Source: Ophiobolus disseminans (taxonomy: Eukaryota; Ascomycota; Dothideomycetes; Pleosporales; Phaeosphaeriaceae). From it: DNA of 64,000 nt. The position numbers and the translations under genes were made by a program. The stretch spans positions 81,214 to 145,213 of the forward strand of contig MU006254.1 of NCBI GenBank assembly GCA_010093685.1, read 5' to 3'. Position 1 is the first letter of the stretch. Each line of letters opens with the position of its first letter. The notes beneath the pieces were generated by a model. The model made no database searches. It was given only the letters and a program-made list of their open reading frames with translations, and was not told the origin of the DNA. Below, piece by piece: positions 10,784-21,378 of the stretch.

Positions 10784-12498
10784 CACTGTGCCAGCGGCAT
10801 TGTAGAGGTCGGCGAGGGTATTGCCCTGCTGCGTTGCTGGCAGCTGGATGCCGAGGAGGGTGCGACGGCGTGCGCGGAGCTCGGAGGCAGAGGGAACAGG
10901 AGGCTGGGTGGTGAGGTTGGCGACCTTGGGCGTGAGCAGGGCCAGGAGGGAGTTTCGGTACCGTGGCGGCGCAGCCATGATGGCGGGGTTGGGGTGCTGG
11001 AGTAGGTAGCCATGGCAGAGGGAGAGTAGGTGGACTGACGTACGCGGGTGGTGGGGGGAGTGGTAAATGTTGCGATGTGGAGAGAGAGTGGAAGGGGGGT
11101 GAGGGTGAGGGTGAGGGTGAGGGTGGAGGGCAGGAGGTTCGTTTGTACCGCTTGCAGACAGGTGAGGGAGCAGAAGACGCTACAAGAGCGGCCGCGCGGG
11201 GAGAGCGCGATTGCAAACACGGGCGTCAGTAGGGCTACTGTCCTGTTTAGGCAAGAGAGCGACGAGCGGTGAAGCTGTGAAGGGCACGCGGTATGTGAGA
11301 GTGCTACAACGAGGTAGCGCAGAAAATCGATTTGCGCTTCTCAGCACGCGCTCGAAGCATACAAGCAGACGAGCCAGTGAGGGCTTACGAATTGCACTGC
11401 GTTACGTAGGTGCAGCAGCGCAGCGTGTGGTTGAGGTCAGCCAGTCCTACGACAAAGGTACACAGCGCGCTCCGGATGAAGAGGAGGGCTATCTACAGCG
11501 CGCGATCGAGGCATCGTTTACGTAAAGCACCATGGCGATGGAGATGGCGCACCAAGACGCGCACACGCAGATTGAGCCACACACAAAACAACCGCTCCTG
11601 TGGCACGACTGGCTACGAAGGACGCAGTGGGCACGTCATCTTGCTCGCTTCGACCGCCTATGGCTACTGTAGCAGGTGCAGAGGCCAGATGAGAGTGTAA
11701 AAGCGCTCGCCAAGGTGTGCTAGGCGGTAGAGATAATTATCTGAAGGCGCAGCGAGCTTCGTCGCCCAACGTAAAAGGACCGTCAGCCACGACTTCTGTC
11801 GAGCGCTGAGCAACGAGAAGCCCTTCAACGCGCTCCAGACTGGTAAGACGATGAAGAAGTACAGCGGATACTGGGTCTCGATCGTCTGCTACTGCTGCCG
11901 GACTCACAAACCGTCGGATGCGGAGGCGGTGGCAGAGGATGCGCATCACGGGATAGCGGCAGACAACGAGCTCACGATGCGCCGCCCTGTTGGCGACAGA
12001 AAGCCACGCCACAGCTTCTCCGCCGGCTAGACCATGGCATTGTGGCTGCTTGAGCAAACGCTACGTGCGGCGCAGCGCGACAACGTCGAAGACCGGTGTC
12101 AGAAATTTCGGCCACTGGCGGGCGAGGCGCGTTGGGCATGACGGACGAGAGGTGAGAGATTCTAGTGTGCTGTTGCTGCTGCGGTCGGTACATACAGCAA
12201 CGCTGGCGCTCTCAGGCGCGTGAGGTGGGTAATTGCACCTAAAAGCAGAAGCGACAAAGTCTGATAAGCCAAGATATAATTGGCGCTCCTGCTAGCGGGT
12301 TGGCGAAGGTAAATGTCGAAAGAGTAGAGGAGAGAGAGAGGCTATACGCCAGGCCTGAATTCCATCGCACCGTGCCCACCGTGCGTAGCAGTGAATAGGC
12401 AAGTTGCCACTGCGCATTTATAGTGAGAGAGTTGGCAAGGGTTCCGTATCCGGTTGGTAAACGGCAAGTGCTTTTGGCCACCATGAACTTTGCAGCTA
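10784..12498. other. Intergenic with a GGGTGA-rich tract; no gene supported
   Basis: A short tandem GGGTGA-like run sits at about 11096-11130. The rest has many overlapping short frames of biased composition and no recognisable domain. Decayed transposon sequence is possible, but no ends were found. Confidence 0.45.
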
Positions 12499-13720
12499 CT
12501 ACAATTCCGTTTGCAACCGATTCTCGTCACTTTCGATATCGTCCTCATCAATAAGTGGAATGCCTCCAGCATTTCCAGCATGCTCGTCACATGTCAATGT
12601 GCCCTTGACTTCTGCTGCCGAATTTGGGTGGTGGAGTCCGAGTTCCGAGGTGATGGATTCAATCAGCCCTTGGCCTGCTGCCAAAGATATTTTGTTCTGC
12701 TGCTGCGCGATAGTTGTCTGCAGCATCAGCTCCAGCTGACAGACTCTATGTTCTGCTTCTTGCTTCATCACTTCCGTATCATGGTCTATATTCTTGACCC
12801 ACGCATCCACTCTTAAATGTATAATTTCCAATCTATTCCTGCCCTCGTTGTTCTTGCAAAGCTTCGGCTAGCATATATGCGGAGTGGACTTGCTTCAGCA
12901 ACTGAACGGACGTGAGGTGCAGGCGATGAACTGCAGTGTGACGTAGTTGAGTAATGTATGGTAAGGTTTCTTTGAAACACTTTTGTTGTTGGGTATTCAT
13001 GCAACCATTGGGCAGAATGTCCAGATGCTTCTTGACCACACGTACCCACTTTGTGAGCTTGACCGCAGCTGCACAAGTCCAGCCATACTTCTTAAGCACG
13101 GAAGGAAGCCATCGTTTCATGAACCGGAAGCATGCCTCTTCAAGGATTTGCTGAGATGACGAGAGTATGTGATGTTGAACGTTGTAGGAAAATGCAGATG
13201 GTCGCAGAGTTACGTGAAAGGGTCCATTTCCTTGGCGATTGAGGATAGAAATTCCTATATGCATGTGAGATGTCACTTGTTAGAGAGAAAGATGGGTAAA
13301 GTACATACCGGCTGTAGTCCCTAGACTCGATTTGTGGATAGCCTCAGTTTGCACTACTTGTGCGACATTGATTGACCTCCCAGACAATGCCTTACGTTTC
13401 TTTGGGATGTTTTCTGTTGACTTTTCTGAGGGCGGTCTTGTGAAGAGGTCTGGAAAGTGCTCGCTTGCCTGCTCTTTAGACTGGAACACGCGATCCTCGA
13501 GAAGAGACTTGAGGATAGAGACGACGTTGTTGATATACGCGTCGCTAGCAGACTCTTTTAAGTCAGGTAAATGATTTAGGAGAATTTTGCGTATAGCCTT
13601 GCTCTTTCACACATTCTTTCCAGCAAAGAGTTTGCGATACGTTAAGAATACCTGTTGACGATCAGCAGGTGCTTGGGCATCCATCTGACCTCGAAGTATC
13701 GTGAAAGCAATTTTTCTTCT
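12499..13720 (-). pseudogene. Conserved fungal hypothetical protein, broken
   Basis: On the minus strand a protein can be followed from about 13720 to 12499. The N-terminal part is IAFTILRGQMDAQAPADRQQ; an in-frame TGA follows at about 13605, then a helical stretch. A well-formed 54-nt intron (13252-13305; GTATGT, CTAAC, ATAG) comes next. After it is a domain with FMKRWLPSVLKKYGW, VKLTKWVRVVKKHLDILP and YITQLRHTAVHRLHL. A one-base frameshift near 12840 precedes a coiled-coil-like tail. The LRHTAVHRL-type block looks like a domain seen in uncharacterised fungal proteins; I know no function. Because a real intron and domain survive, it was once a gene. One stop and one frameshift make the present copy doubtful. 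Confidence 0.6.
13252..13305 (-). other. Intron in the hypothetical pseudogene
   Basis: The donor GTATGT, branch CTAAC and acceptor ATAG are all present, and splicing joins TTA to GISILN in frame. It shows the locus was transcribed and spliced in the past. Confidence 0.7.
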
Positions 13721-15096
13721 CAATCCTGGCTTAGCATGGCTCCCCGGTTGCGTGTTCGTGTCCAATGTTCGTGTCTAAAGTGCCATGCGCTGCCACCCCA
13801 CTGTTGACAATGCTAGCGACGCGGGCAACGATCGGCAGTCTTGGCGACGCCCCACTCCACAACGCGTACGGTACCACGCGCCGCAAAATACAACCACAGC
13901 ACCATCCAACGGACCCAACGCTAGGCGCTTCACATTTAGCGGAAGTCCCGTCTCGGACCCTCCCGCGGTCTGCACGAATCGTCCTCGCCGTCCTCAGTGT
14001 TCTGCGCGAGCCTCTAAACGGACAACGAGCTCGACAGCAACCCCATACACATCACCAAACGCGGTGGAAGCACGAATGTTCTACGATCTCTAAGCGTGAC
14101 GCACTTTATATTCGCTAACACGATCGTTCGCATTAACAAGCATCTGGAGCAGGCGCAGACTTGGAAGTGACGCAACGTTAGTCTGGCAGCTGCACTCAGC
14201 GTGGCAGTCGTAGATGGCGAACGTTGAGCGTTGAAGAGGAAAAGACACATTGATATCCAGTACAATTGCGCCGCTACGCCTGCCCTCCTCTCGCAGGAGC
14301 TCTCGAACGGATCCGTTTGTAGGAGAGAAGCCGTCAGCATCCACATCCTCCAACGAAGCGCACCACTCGCAATTGAGCAGCACGACACCGCCAACAACAA
14401 GCAAACCCCGCTGGCGCACAACTTAAGGAATACACAGGGCGGATGAGCAGGACGAGGCTTGGCTTAGGGCAGGCTGATACTGCAGCGTACACAGTGGGAC
14501 GGATATGCGCTCTGCCAGTCGGCGGCGACGCATGTGGTGCTCGAAAAGCATATTCCTCACGATGACAGCGGCTCGGACTAGTACACGCTGGGCTTCATCG
14601 ATACCTATAGCGTCGTCCTTGGATAGCTACTGGCTGACCAGATCTTCTCTACCTCAAACTCGTCGTCTTCGCCAGCAGTATCGTTACAGGACAAAACTGA
14701 AGTCCTAGGTTGCCAAGCATCGCTCACGCTGCATGACTACAACCGACCCTTCGACGACGCCCCGAACATGAGCCACGATGATGCCTAACCAGACTAATGT
14801 CAGCATTCCTGCTCCACCAATACGCATCAACGCTGTTGCAATCGTTTCTTGATATCCTCTCAAGACAGACACAGTCCGTGCCTACCTATCGTTTCAAACG
14901 GCGCATTCAACTTCCTGGTTGGTGAGCTCAAGACTTTCCAAGACCATCTCTCTGCTGCATTTAGACGTTAGCATTGCTGCTCAGAGCCCTCGCAAGGACA
15001 ACAGGGCTTAAGTTGTTGAGCCCTCCAGCGCAGTGGGGATTGATGCAAGAGTGCAGCTTACCTTCAGTCTTGAGCTCGCAGCCTCTAACGATACTC
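13721..15096. other. Intergenic, no gene supported
   Basis: Overlapping frames on both strands at 13765-14450 have no domain or consistent exon structure. Nothing is recognised in 14450-15096. Confidence 0.45.
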
Positions 15097-15753
15097 CTAG
15101 CTATTCGTCTCCTGACAAACTCCTCTCTTGCAGCCCTCGCAAAGCTCAGACTTGTGCGGTAGTCTATTTTTTAAACCAAAGTGTGGTCTCTCTACTTCAA
15201 CGCCTGCCCACTTCTTGAGCCTGTATGCGATTCGAGTGATATATGAGTCTCTGTCCACCTTCATAGTGCCTAGCTCGTTACAAGACTTGCAACGCTGACT
15301 GAACACTACAGCGTTGTACTCATTCTGTGGGTATCCCCTAATCAATATAGCCACCATCTTGCTGACCCAAACACTATCGGGACACGCGTTGTTGTTGCAC
15401 TCGAATTCTGCCATGACATGGGTTGCGTATCTGTTACATGCACCGCTGTCGCTGTCATCCTTGTGGAAGCGTGGCGAGGCGATCCCATTAGAGACTGCGC
15501 TCACAACGTCCTGATGAAGCAACGGAAACATGTAGGAATAGTCGCAGGTGTCGCAGTCAAAGGTCGGGGCATGTACCGGCGAGTCTCGGAGATGCTGCGC
15601 CAGCGAAGAGGCGCTGGAGAAGGAACGGTCGCAAGTGTCGCAGTCAAAGGTCGGGGCATGTACTGGCGAGTCTCGGAGATGCTGCGCCAGCGAAGAGGCG
15701 CTGGAGAAGGACCGGTTGCAAGTATTACAATCAACAGCTTCGACCATTGTCAT
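15097..15753 (-). CDS. C2H2 and 3CxxC zinc-finger protein
   Basis: This is an intact 218-aa protein starting at ATG 15753. Residues 8-33 and 37-62 form two near-identical C2H2-like fingers (C-x2-C-x12-H, ending RDSPVH). A third copy (CDTCDYSY) has lost its histidine half. Residues about 108-215 match the 3CxxC-type zinc-finger domain: FECNNNACPDSVWVSKMV, then VFSQRCKSCNELG, YRLKKWAGV and LCEGCKRGVC, giving three CxxC-type pairs. Proteins of this class are putative nucleic-acid- or protein-binding factors without a defined pathway in fungi. The fingers are encoded by 87-bp tandem repeats that are almost identical in DNA, indicating recent duplication. No intron is needed. Confidence 0.82.
   Translation of the reverse strand: MTMVEAVDCNTCNRSFSSASSLAQHLRDSPVHAPTFDCDTCDRSFSSASSLAQHLRDSPVHAPTFDCDTCDYSYMFPLLHQDVVSAVSNGIASPRFHKDDSDSGACNRYATHVMAEFECNNNACPDSVWVSKMVAILIRGYPQNEYNAVVFSQRCKSCNELGTMKVDRDSYITRIAYRLKKWAGVEVERPHFGLKNRLPHKSELCEGCKRGVCQETNS
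15541..15730 (-). repeat. 87-bp tandem repeats encoding zinc fingers
   Basis: Units start at 15541, 15628 and 15715; the first two differ at only a few bases over 87 bp and the third is partial. Each full unit encodes a 29-residue finger and linker. Confidence 0.85.
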
Positions 15754-15993
15754 CTAGTTCGATAGTGGGAAAAATTCACCGTTTGGCAGACGTGTAAAAT
15801 TTTGAATAGTCTCTATTAAATAGAGAGATAACGCAGGAGCTACCATACATACGAGGAACAAATTGTTTGTGGCAATCAGAAAGGAATTGTTTGCAGATCT
15901 AGAGAGTTCCATAGACAAAGGTAAACAAGAGAGGCATTGTTTGCAAAGCTTAGTATACTGATTGTGCATGCTAGGGCGGGTGCGAGAACAAAG

Positions 15994-16086
15994 GACGTCT
16001 TGCAAACCCGGCTGTTGGACAAACTCAGCATGCTTTTGGCGCACAAGGATCTTGGTGCGTCTATCGGCTGGCATAAAGTTGGTAAT
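15994..16086 (-). pseudogene. Copia polyprotein C-terminal scrap
   Basis: The minus-strand translation ITNFMPADRRTKILVRQK followed by HAEFVQQPGLQDV closely matches the end of the copia RNase H region at 4507-4600 (TNLMPADGLTKILVRQK). Similarity stops sharply at 16086, where a different repeat begins. Confidence 0.85.
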
Positions 16087-16125
16087 GTCTATCCCTGGGT
16101 AGCGGGACACCCTGTGTGGCGAGAC
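16084..16125 (+). repeat. Possible LTR start shared with 24741
   Basis: About 35 bp here (TAATGTCTATCCCTGGG onward) match 24743-24780. It starts exactly where the copia scrap stops, so it may be the left end of another inserted element. The right end was not identified. Confidence 0.35.
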
Positions 16126-16884
16126 ACTTTTCCATCCGGACCTTCGGCGTCAGGCCAGCGCGACTGCACAAAGTCGAGCTCGATGCACTTTCTTCTGCAC
16201 ATGTTGCTCTTTAAGTATGTTGGCCTCCGGCTAAGGAGAGCGCGGTGTTGGACGTGCTGTCGGTCGTTCTGTTAATGGCGTCTACCAAGCCTTTACTGGT
16301 ACACCCCTGTTTACTCGCAACAGCGCATCTCTAGTAAGCGTTCGGAGGTATAGAAGGGAAGCCGAAATCCTAGAGATCAAGATGGCAGGCGCTAAGTGTT
16401 GAAATAAGATGGAGAGTGTGCATTCCGGCAGTTTCTCCGCGAGACGGCAAAATCGCCAAACCTCGTCTGACAGGGCACAGGGCTCTGGCTGCTCTTGGCA
16501 TGCAGTAGCGTGCTCAGATGTCTGTGTATGCAGCTGTAATGAATTTGACGCTATACCAGCTGCGGAGGCTGCTGAAAATAGCTGTGGCGCACACCAGTAA
16601 CCTTCTAGAAACGTCTACAGTCATGTGTCCGATCTACGCATACTGTACGTAATAGACAAGAGATCCACAAGCAGAGACCCAATCTTAGGCTTTGAGATGT
16701 AACTTTGCCGTAACAATCCCTTTCCTGCCGATGCTCGAAGGTTCTAAAGTGTAGTAGATAGTCTATATGTTTATATGTATCCCCGTCCCCCTCTATGAAA
16801 TAGAGATTATAAAGAGATAAAACAATTATTTACCAACTTAATAAAGAGAAGATGGAATACTTTAAACAACTACTGCTAAAGACA
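16126..16884. other. Intergenic, no gene seen
   Basis: Contains the downstream flank of the NLR pseudogene; AT-richer from about 16740. No frame or repeat is supported. Confidence 0.45.
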
Positions 16885-17250
16885 TCAAAGCATAATACTG
16901 CAAACCCATACACTTCCAGACCCAACACCTATACCTACAGTTGTCCCGCTTACAGATGAACAAGATGGTCGATACTCTGATGGTATCCATAGAATGTTCT
17001 CGCCAGCATGCTTGATCCATATGCTGTCGGAACTGAGGCTAGTGGCTACAAACAGAGGACGCTCGGGTTCTGCAACATCCCTTGTGCTAGGACTTTCTGC
17101 GCTTTGAAGAGCGATAGCGCCTATTGCAGTATAAAGGAAAGAGCCAGTAGAGTCAAAGGATAAGTTGTCAAGAGATCTGCCAGTATCGAGGGTCTGTAGG
17201 CACGTGCCGCTGCTCGCGTCCCAGATCTTGACGGTGCTGTCGTCCGACGC

Positions 17251-17850
17251 NNNNNNNNNNNNNNNNNNNNNNNNNNNNNNNNNNNNNNNNNNNNNNNNNN
17301 NNNNNNNNNNNNNNNNNNNNNNNNNNNNNNNNNNNNNNNNNNNNNNNNNNNNNNNNNNNNNNNNNNNNNNNNNNNNNNNNNNNNNNNNNNNNNNNNNNNN
17401 NNNNNNNNNNNNNNNNNNNNNNNNNNNNNNNNNNNNNNNNNNNNNNNNNNNNNNNNNNNNNNNNNNNNNNNNNNNNNNNNNNNNNNNNNNNNNNNNNNNN
17501 NNNNNNNNNNNNNNNNNNNNNNNNNNNNNNNNNNNNNNNNNNNNNNNNNNNNNNNNNNNNNNNNNNNNNNNNNNNNNNNNNNNNNNNNNNNNNNNNNNNN
17601 NNNNNNNNNNNNNNNNNNNNNNNNNNNNNNNNNNNNNNNNNNNNNNNNNNNNNNNNNNNNNNNNNNNNNNNNNNNNNNNNNNNNNNNNNNNNNNNNNNNN
17701 NNNNNNNNNNNNNNNNNNNNNNNNNNNNNNNNNNNNNNNNNNNNNNNNNNNNNNNNNNNNNNNNNNNNNNNNNNNNNNNNNNNNNNNNNNNNNNNNNNNN
17801 NNNNNNNNNNNNNNNNNNNNNNNNNNNNNNNNNNNNNNNNNNNNNNNNNN
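17251..17850. other. Assembly gap (600 N) in the WD40 array
   Basis: Exactly 600 unknown bases separate an in-frame WD40 repeat on each side. The gap falls where near-identical WD40 units are expected, so the true length may differ from 600. Confidence 0.95.
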
Positions 17851-18131
17851 AGCCTGGCCGAGTCGTGCGAGAAGGCCACTGACCTGACCCAATCGCTATG
17901 GCCCTCGAGCGTCTGCAGGCACGCGCTCCAGCCATCGCTCAGCGTTGGCCTAACGCTAATTCCTTCTGGCTCTTCGTGCTGAAACAGCTGTCGGATCAGA
18001 CTATCTGTCGGACTGAACAGGAGCGCAGATGCATATGTCTGAAGAGGGTAACCCTCGATAGCCCCCTTGTGGTACATAATAAATCGCCGTGCGTCTTGAA
18101 CAAGCTGACTAAGTCCATCTCGGTCACCCAT

Positions 18132-18192
18132 CTCGTACTAGCGTTAGCATCTTGATTACACTACACTGACACGCAGATTCTGGGCGACGTAC
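18132..18192 (-). other. Intron between NACHT and WD40 parts of the NLR
   Basis: Donor GTACGT follows a complete CAG codon and a GCTAAC branch is close to the acceptor. Two acceptors (TACGAG or GCTAG) are both in frame, so the low-coordinate end is uncertain by six bases. Confidence 0.65.
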
Positions 18193-19467
18193 CTGCACTA
18201 ACAACCACAGTTTTGTTATTGAAACGACACCTTTCCCCACACTCTTGCAAAGACTAAGCCCTTCTAGCCAGTAGAGATACTTCTTTCTTAGAAACACATC
18301 AAGTTCTTCGGCGACTTGCAGGTCACTACCGCTATTCTCCGAAAACTTGAGGTTTGAGTCGCACAGATGATCGATCCAGTAGACGCACGGATAACGTGAC
18401 ACTGCTAACGGGTCTGCCTCGGGTAGTTTGACGTTATCAATAGGATATCCCGGCGCTTCCAAGCTGTACATGTCCCTGCGCAATGTCCTGGATAGAATCG
18501 TCATCGACCTTAAGGAGATCGCCCGGTGAACGTCTTCGATCCCGTCTGGAAAGACTTCATTATATGCCTTTGCAAAGAGGAAGTCCTTTGCGGACTGATG
18601 CACAAAGTAGACTGTGTCTTCACGGACAGTAAGGAACGATCCACAGAGGTCAATGATCTCCCGCACATCGTTGCCAACATCTTCAAGCTGCTTGACCAGT
18701 GCAATTAGTTCGGGAATGGCCACAGGTCGATACAAGACTGCCGTCGAAGCCAGTACGTAGCGACAGGTCTCGGCGTCGTCTGACTCACTCATCTGCTGCA
18801 TCATCCGTTTGTACAAGTCGTCTAGCCCAGGCGGGAACACGGCTAGCTTCTTTAGCACATGCCGATTCGCCGTCCCTTCAAGTTCTTGGCACACCAACGC
18901 AACCCAGAGGAAGGTGTCGTTTGCGTTTGACGTTAAGTGATCGAGCACAGCGAGTCGAATCTCTGCTTCGTACTGCTTTTCTTGCGCTAGCTTGTCTACT
19001 TTTTGCTGGATAAAGACTGCAACTGCTGCTGTAACTGACTTAGCATTCAGCTCGAGGCTTAGTCTTACTTTATGCCCTGCCCGCTCTAGCTGCGCTTCGA
19101 TATCTGGCCAGTTGCGACTAGAAACAATCCATTTGACGCGAGGAGACACCGACGCCTGTTTTGCGACAAAATCAAGCAGCCTTGGTAGATCAGTGACGCA
19201 CTCATCTAGCGCGTCGATGACTAGGTATGTCCTTCGCAGGCTTGGGTCACGCAGCACGTCTACAAAGATCTCTGTCAAGGCTACCCAGGCATTCGGTTCT
19301 TCAAACAAGCTTTTGCCTGCGTGGTCGTGCTTTTTGCGAATGTGCGATACAAGTGACGGTTGCTGAACTACGAGCATGTATAGCAGCCCTCGTAGCACAG
19401 CCGTGGCGCTTTTGATGCGCGAATCGGTCGCTTGGCAGAAGAAGTAAGACAGTAGAGTAGTGCTAGG

Positions 19468-19629
19468 TGTCGGATGTAGGAGACAGGGCAAAAGTGAGAA
19501 GAAGGTTGTTGTATTGAGAGAGCTACATAGAGCGATTATATACACAACATGATGAGTAAGCCAGTGACTAAGAGTCACGTGGAGATGCAGTCCACAGTGT
19601 ACCATGTGAACTAAGGTGCCAGGCTGACA
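19468..19629 (+). mobile_element. Solo LTR, family C, copy 2, inside the NLR
   Basis: It is 162 bp, TGTCGGATGTAGG...GCTGACA, with perfect 5-bp target duplication ctagg (19463-19467 and 19630-19634). Taking out the LTR and one duplication rejoins the NACHT frame (HRSMPSTTLLSYFFC). Confidence 0.94.
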
Positions 19630-20603
19630 CTAGGCATGGACCTATGCAGTTCATCGATGATGCCGCAGAGAAGCATTGTTTTTCCCTTGCCAGGATTGCC
19701 TTTTACCCATAGCAGTGGGCTGTGCGGATCCTGTTGCCATTGCTGGAAGGTGATGTTGTTGAGAACCCAGCGGTACGAGTCCGCTAACAGTCCGCCCTTC
19801 GTATCCTCGATGCGCCTCTTATCGTCGCGCGGATCCGTGTGCCGTACGTCTTGAACGCACCTCTCTCGTGTATGGATCTCGTCCATCAAACGTCTGAACG
19901 CGCTCGCTGCCCCTTCGCTATAAGCCGGTGCTATCTCAACATCGAAGATGCCTGACATGGAGTACCACGCATCTTCCTCACGTTTGGTCTCCCTGTCGCC
20001 CTTCCACCGTAGTCTCTCAGCGGCACTAAACTGGGAGAGAGGAACTCCGTCAAGCGCTTTGTGTGAGATACCAGTGATTTCGCGGATGAATGGCTTTAGC
20101 GACAGCTTGTCACCAAGCTTCTCCCATTCTTCGGAGAAGAACTCGACTATGCGCGGGGCAAGAAACTCTTGGAGGGTCCAACCACGTTTGAACCATCAAC
20201 TTGACCTAAAGGCAGGCTCCCAAGTGTACTCGCTTCGGGTTCTGCTAGATGTACCCTCCCTTACTGATACGTCTGGTAGGTATACATAGCATTTGGTCGC
20301 ATTTCGGTACCATTCAAACATGGACTGGATAGCCAAAGAGAGCTCAGCCTTGTCTGACTTGTTGATGCAGCATGTGTCAACCCAGAAGTACTGCAGACTA
20401 TCCTCCTGTGCTTGTTGGCCACAGAAGCGTATCTTCCTGCAGCCAAGTTTGTTCTTGCCATCGCCTTCTTCAAGGTCCGCGAAGGTCACCTCCTCTGAAT
20501 CAGCTCCCCACGTGTGCGAGAGTATGGCATAGGGAGGTATCGCGTTATCGTCGAAGCTAGTGATTGTGAGCTCTCCATCTTCTTCGTACTTTAGGAGACG
20601 CAT

Positions 20604-21378
20604 CGACTCGTGGGGACATGTAGTGGGCGCATGCAGTAGGAACGAGGGGCTCGACGTGGCAGCCTAGAAGGACGAGAGTGTAGTTACTGGCTCTGCCATG
20701 CACTGTAAAGGTCAGCCTGAGGGGAGGAGAACGAATGGCTGCACTGCTCTAGGTATCTTGATAGTGATATGCGTTCTAAAAGTCGCGAGCTGAGACGAAC
20801 GTGCTGTGTTGTATGCTTGGGCTGGCGATGGCATCGCGCCAGGCTTCAGGCGGGAGACGTGGCTCCCATGCACATGCAGAACGCCAGCCGCAAGGCTATA
20901 AGGTACGGCGGCAGCATAGAAGGCGGCATAGACAAACCTCGTTGGCACTACTAACCTAACAGAGCGGCGTAAGCCGACCTGTCCCACATAGCCTGGAGCG
21001 TGTGCTCGAACGCAGTGCTCGCGCGTGCTGTCGCCATGCGCCACAGCTATTTTTAGCAATTTCTGCTGTCGGCATAGCGTAGAATATGTTACAGATGCAT
21101 ACACGCGCATCTGAGCACGCTACTGCAGGCTACTGCGTGCCAAGAGCAGCTAGAGCTCCACGCCCTGTCAGACGAGATTTGGCGATCTTGCTGTTCGCGC
21201 GGAGAAACTGCCGGAATGCACATTCCTTACCTTAACTCAACCTTCAGAGCCTGCGATCTTGATATTTAACATCTGCGCTTCCTTCCTGGTCCTCCGAGTA
21301 CTCAACAAAGACTTGCCGTCGCGAATAAACAAGGGGGTACTAGCAGAGGGTTGGTAGACGCCATCAACAGAACGATCC
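20604..21378. other. Intergenic, upstream of the NLR pseudogene
   Basis: It would contain the former NLR promoter. No other gene or repeat is recognised. Confidence 0.45.

Larger units (their letters stand above)
16885..20603 (-). pseudogene. HET-NACHT-WD40 NLR (HNWD type), broken
   Basis: A fungal NLR of the class that includes Podospora het-e/het-d/het-r. It starts at ATG 20603 (MRLL...). The HET domain reads PPYAILSHTWGADSEEV, FWVDTCCINKSDKAELS and, after a stop, WFKRGWTLQEFLAP. The NACHT part has P-loop GNPGKGKTMLL (about 19690) and Walker B LVIDALDEC (about 19220). An intron (about 18132-18192) precedes a linker with DARRFIMYHKGAIEG and LQTYASALLFSP. WD40 repeats then follow (CLQTLEGHSDWVRSVAFSHD; SDDSTVKIWDASSGTCLQTL) and the C-terminus ends near 16885. 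Such proteins trigger incompatibility cell death on non-self recognition. Damage: an in-frame TGA (20196-20198, probably from CGA) and a 162-bp solo LTR (19468-19629) that shifts the frame between the NACHT P-loop and Walker B. The WD40 array is interrupted by a 600-base gap, so repeat number is unknown. Confidence 0.93.

Noticed and set aside
11096..11130. GGGTGA tract as a variant telomere array
   Set aside because: The unit is not the telomere unit seen at 10283 and the tract is short; a simple repeat is enough.
10593..11220. Two overlapping minus-strand frames of 167-207 aa
   Set aside because: They pass through a solo LTR and a GGGTGA repeat tract; the apparent Ser-Pro run is the repeat itself.
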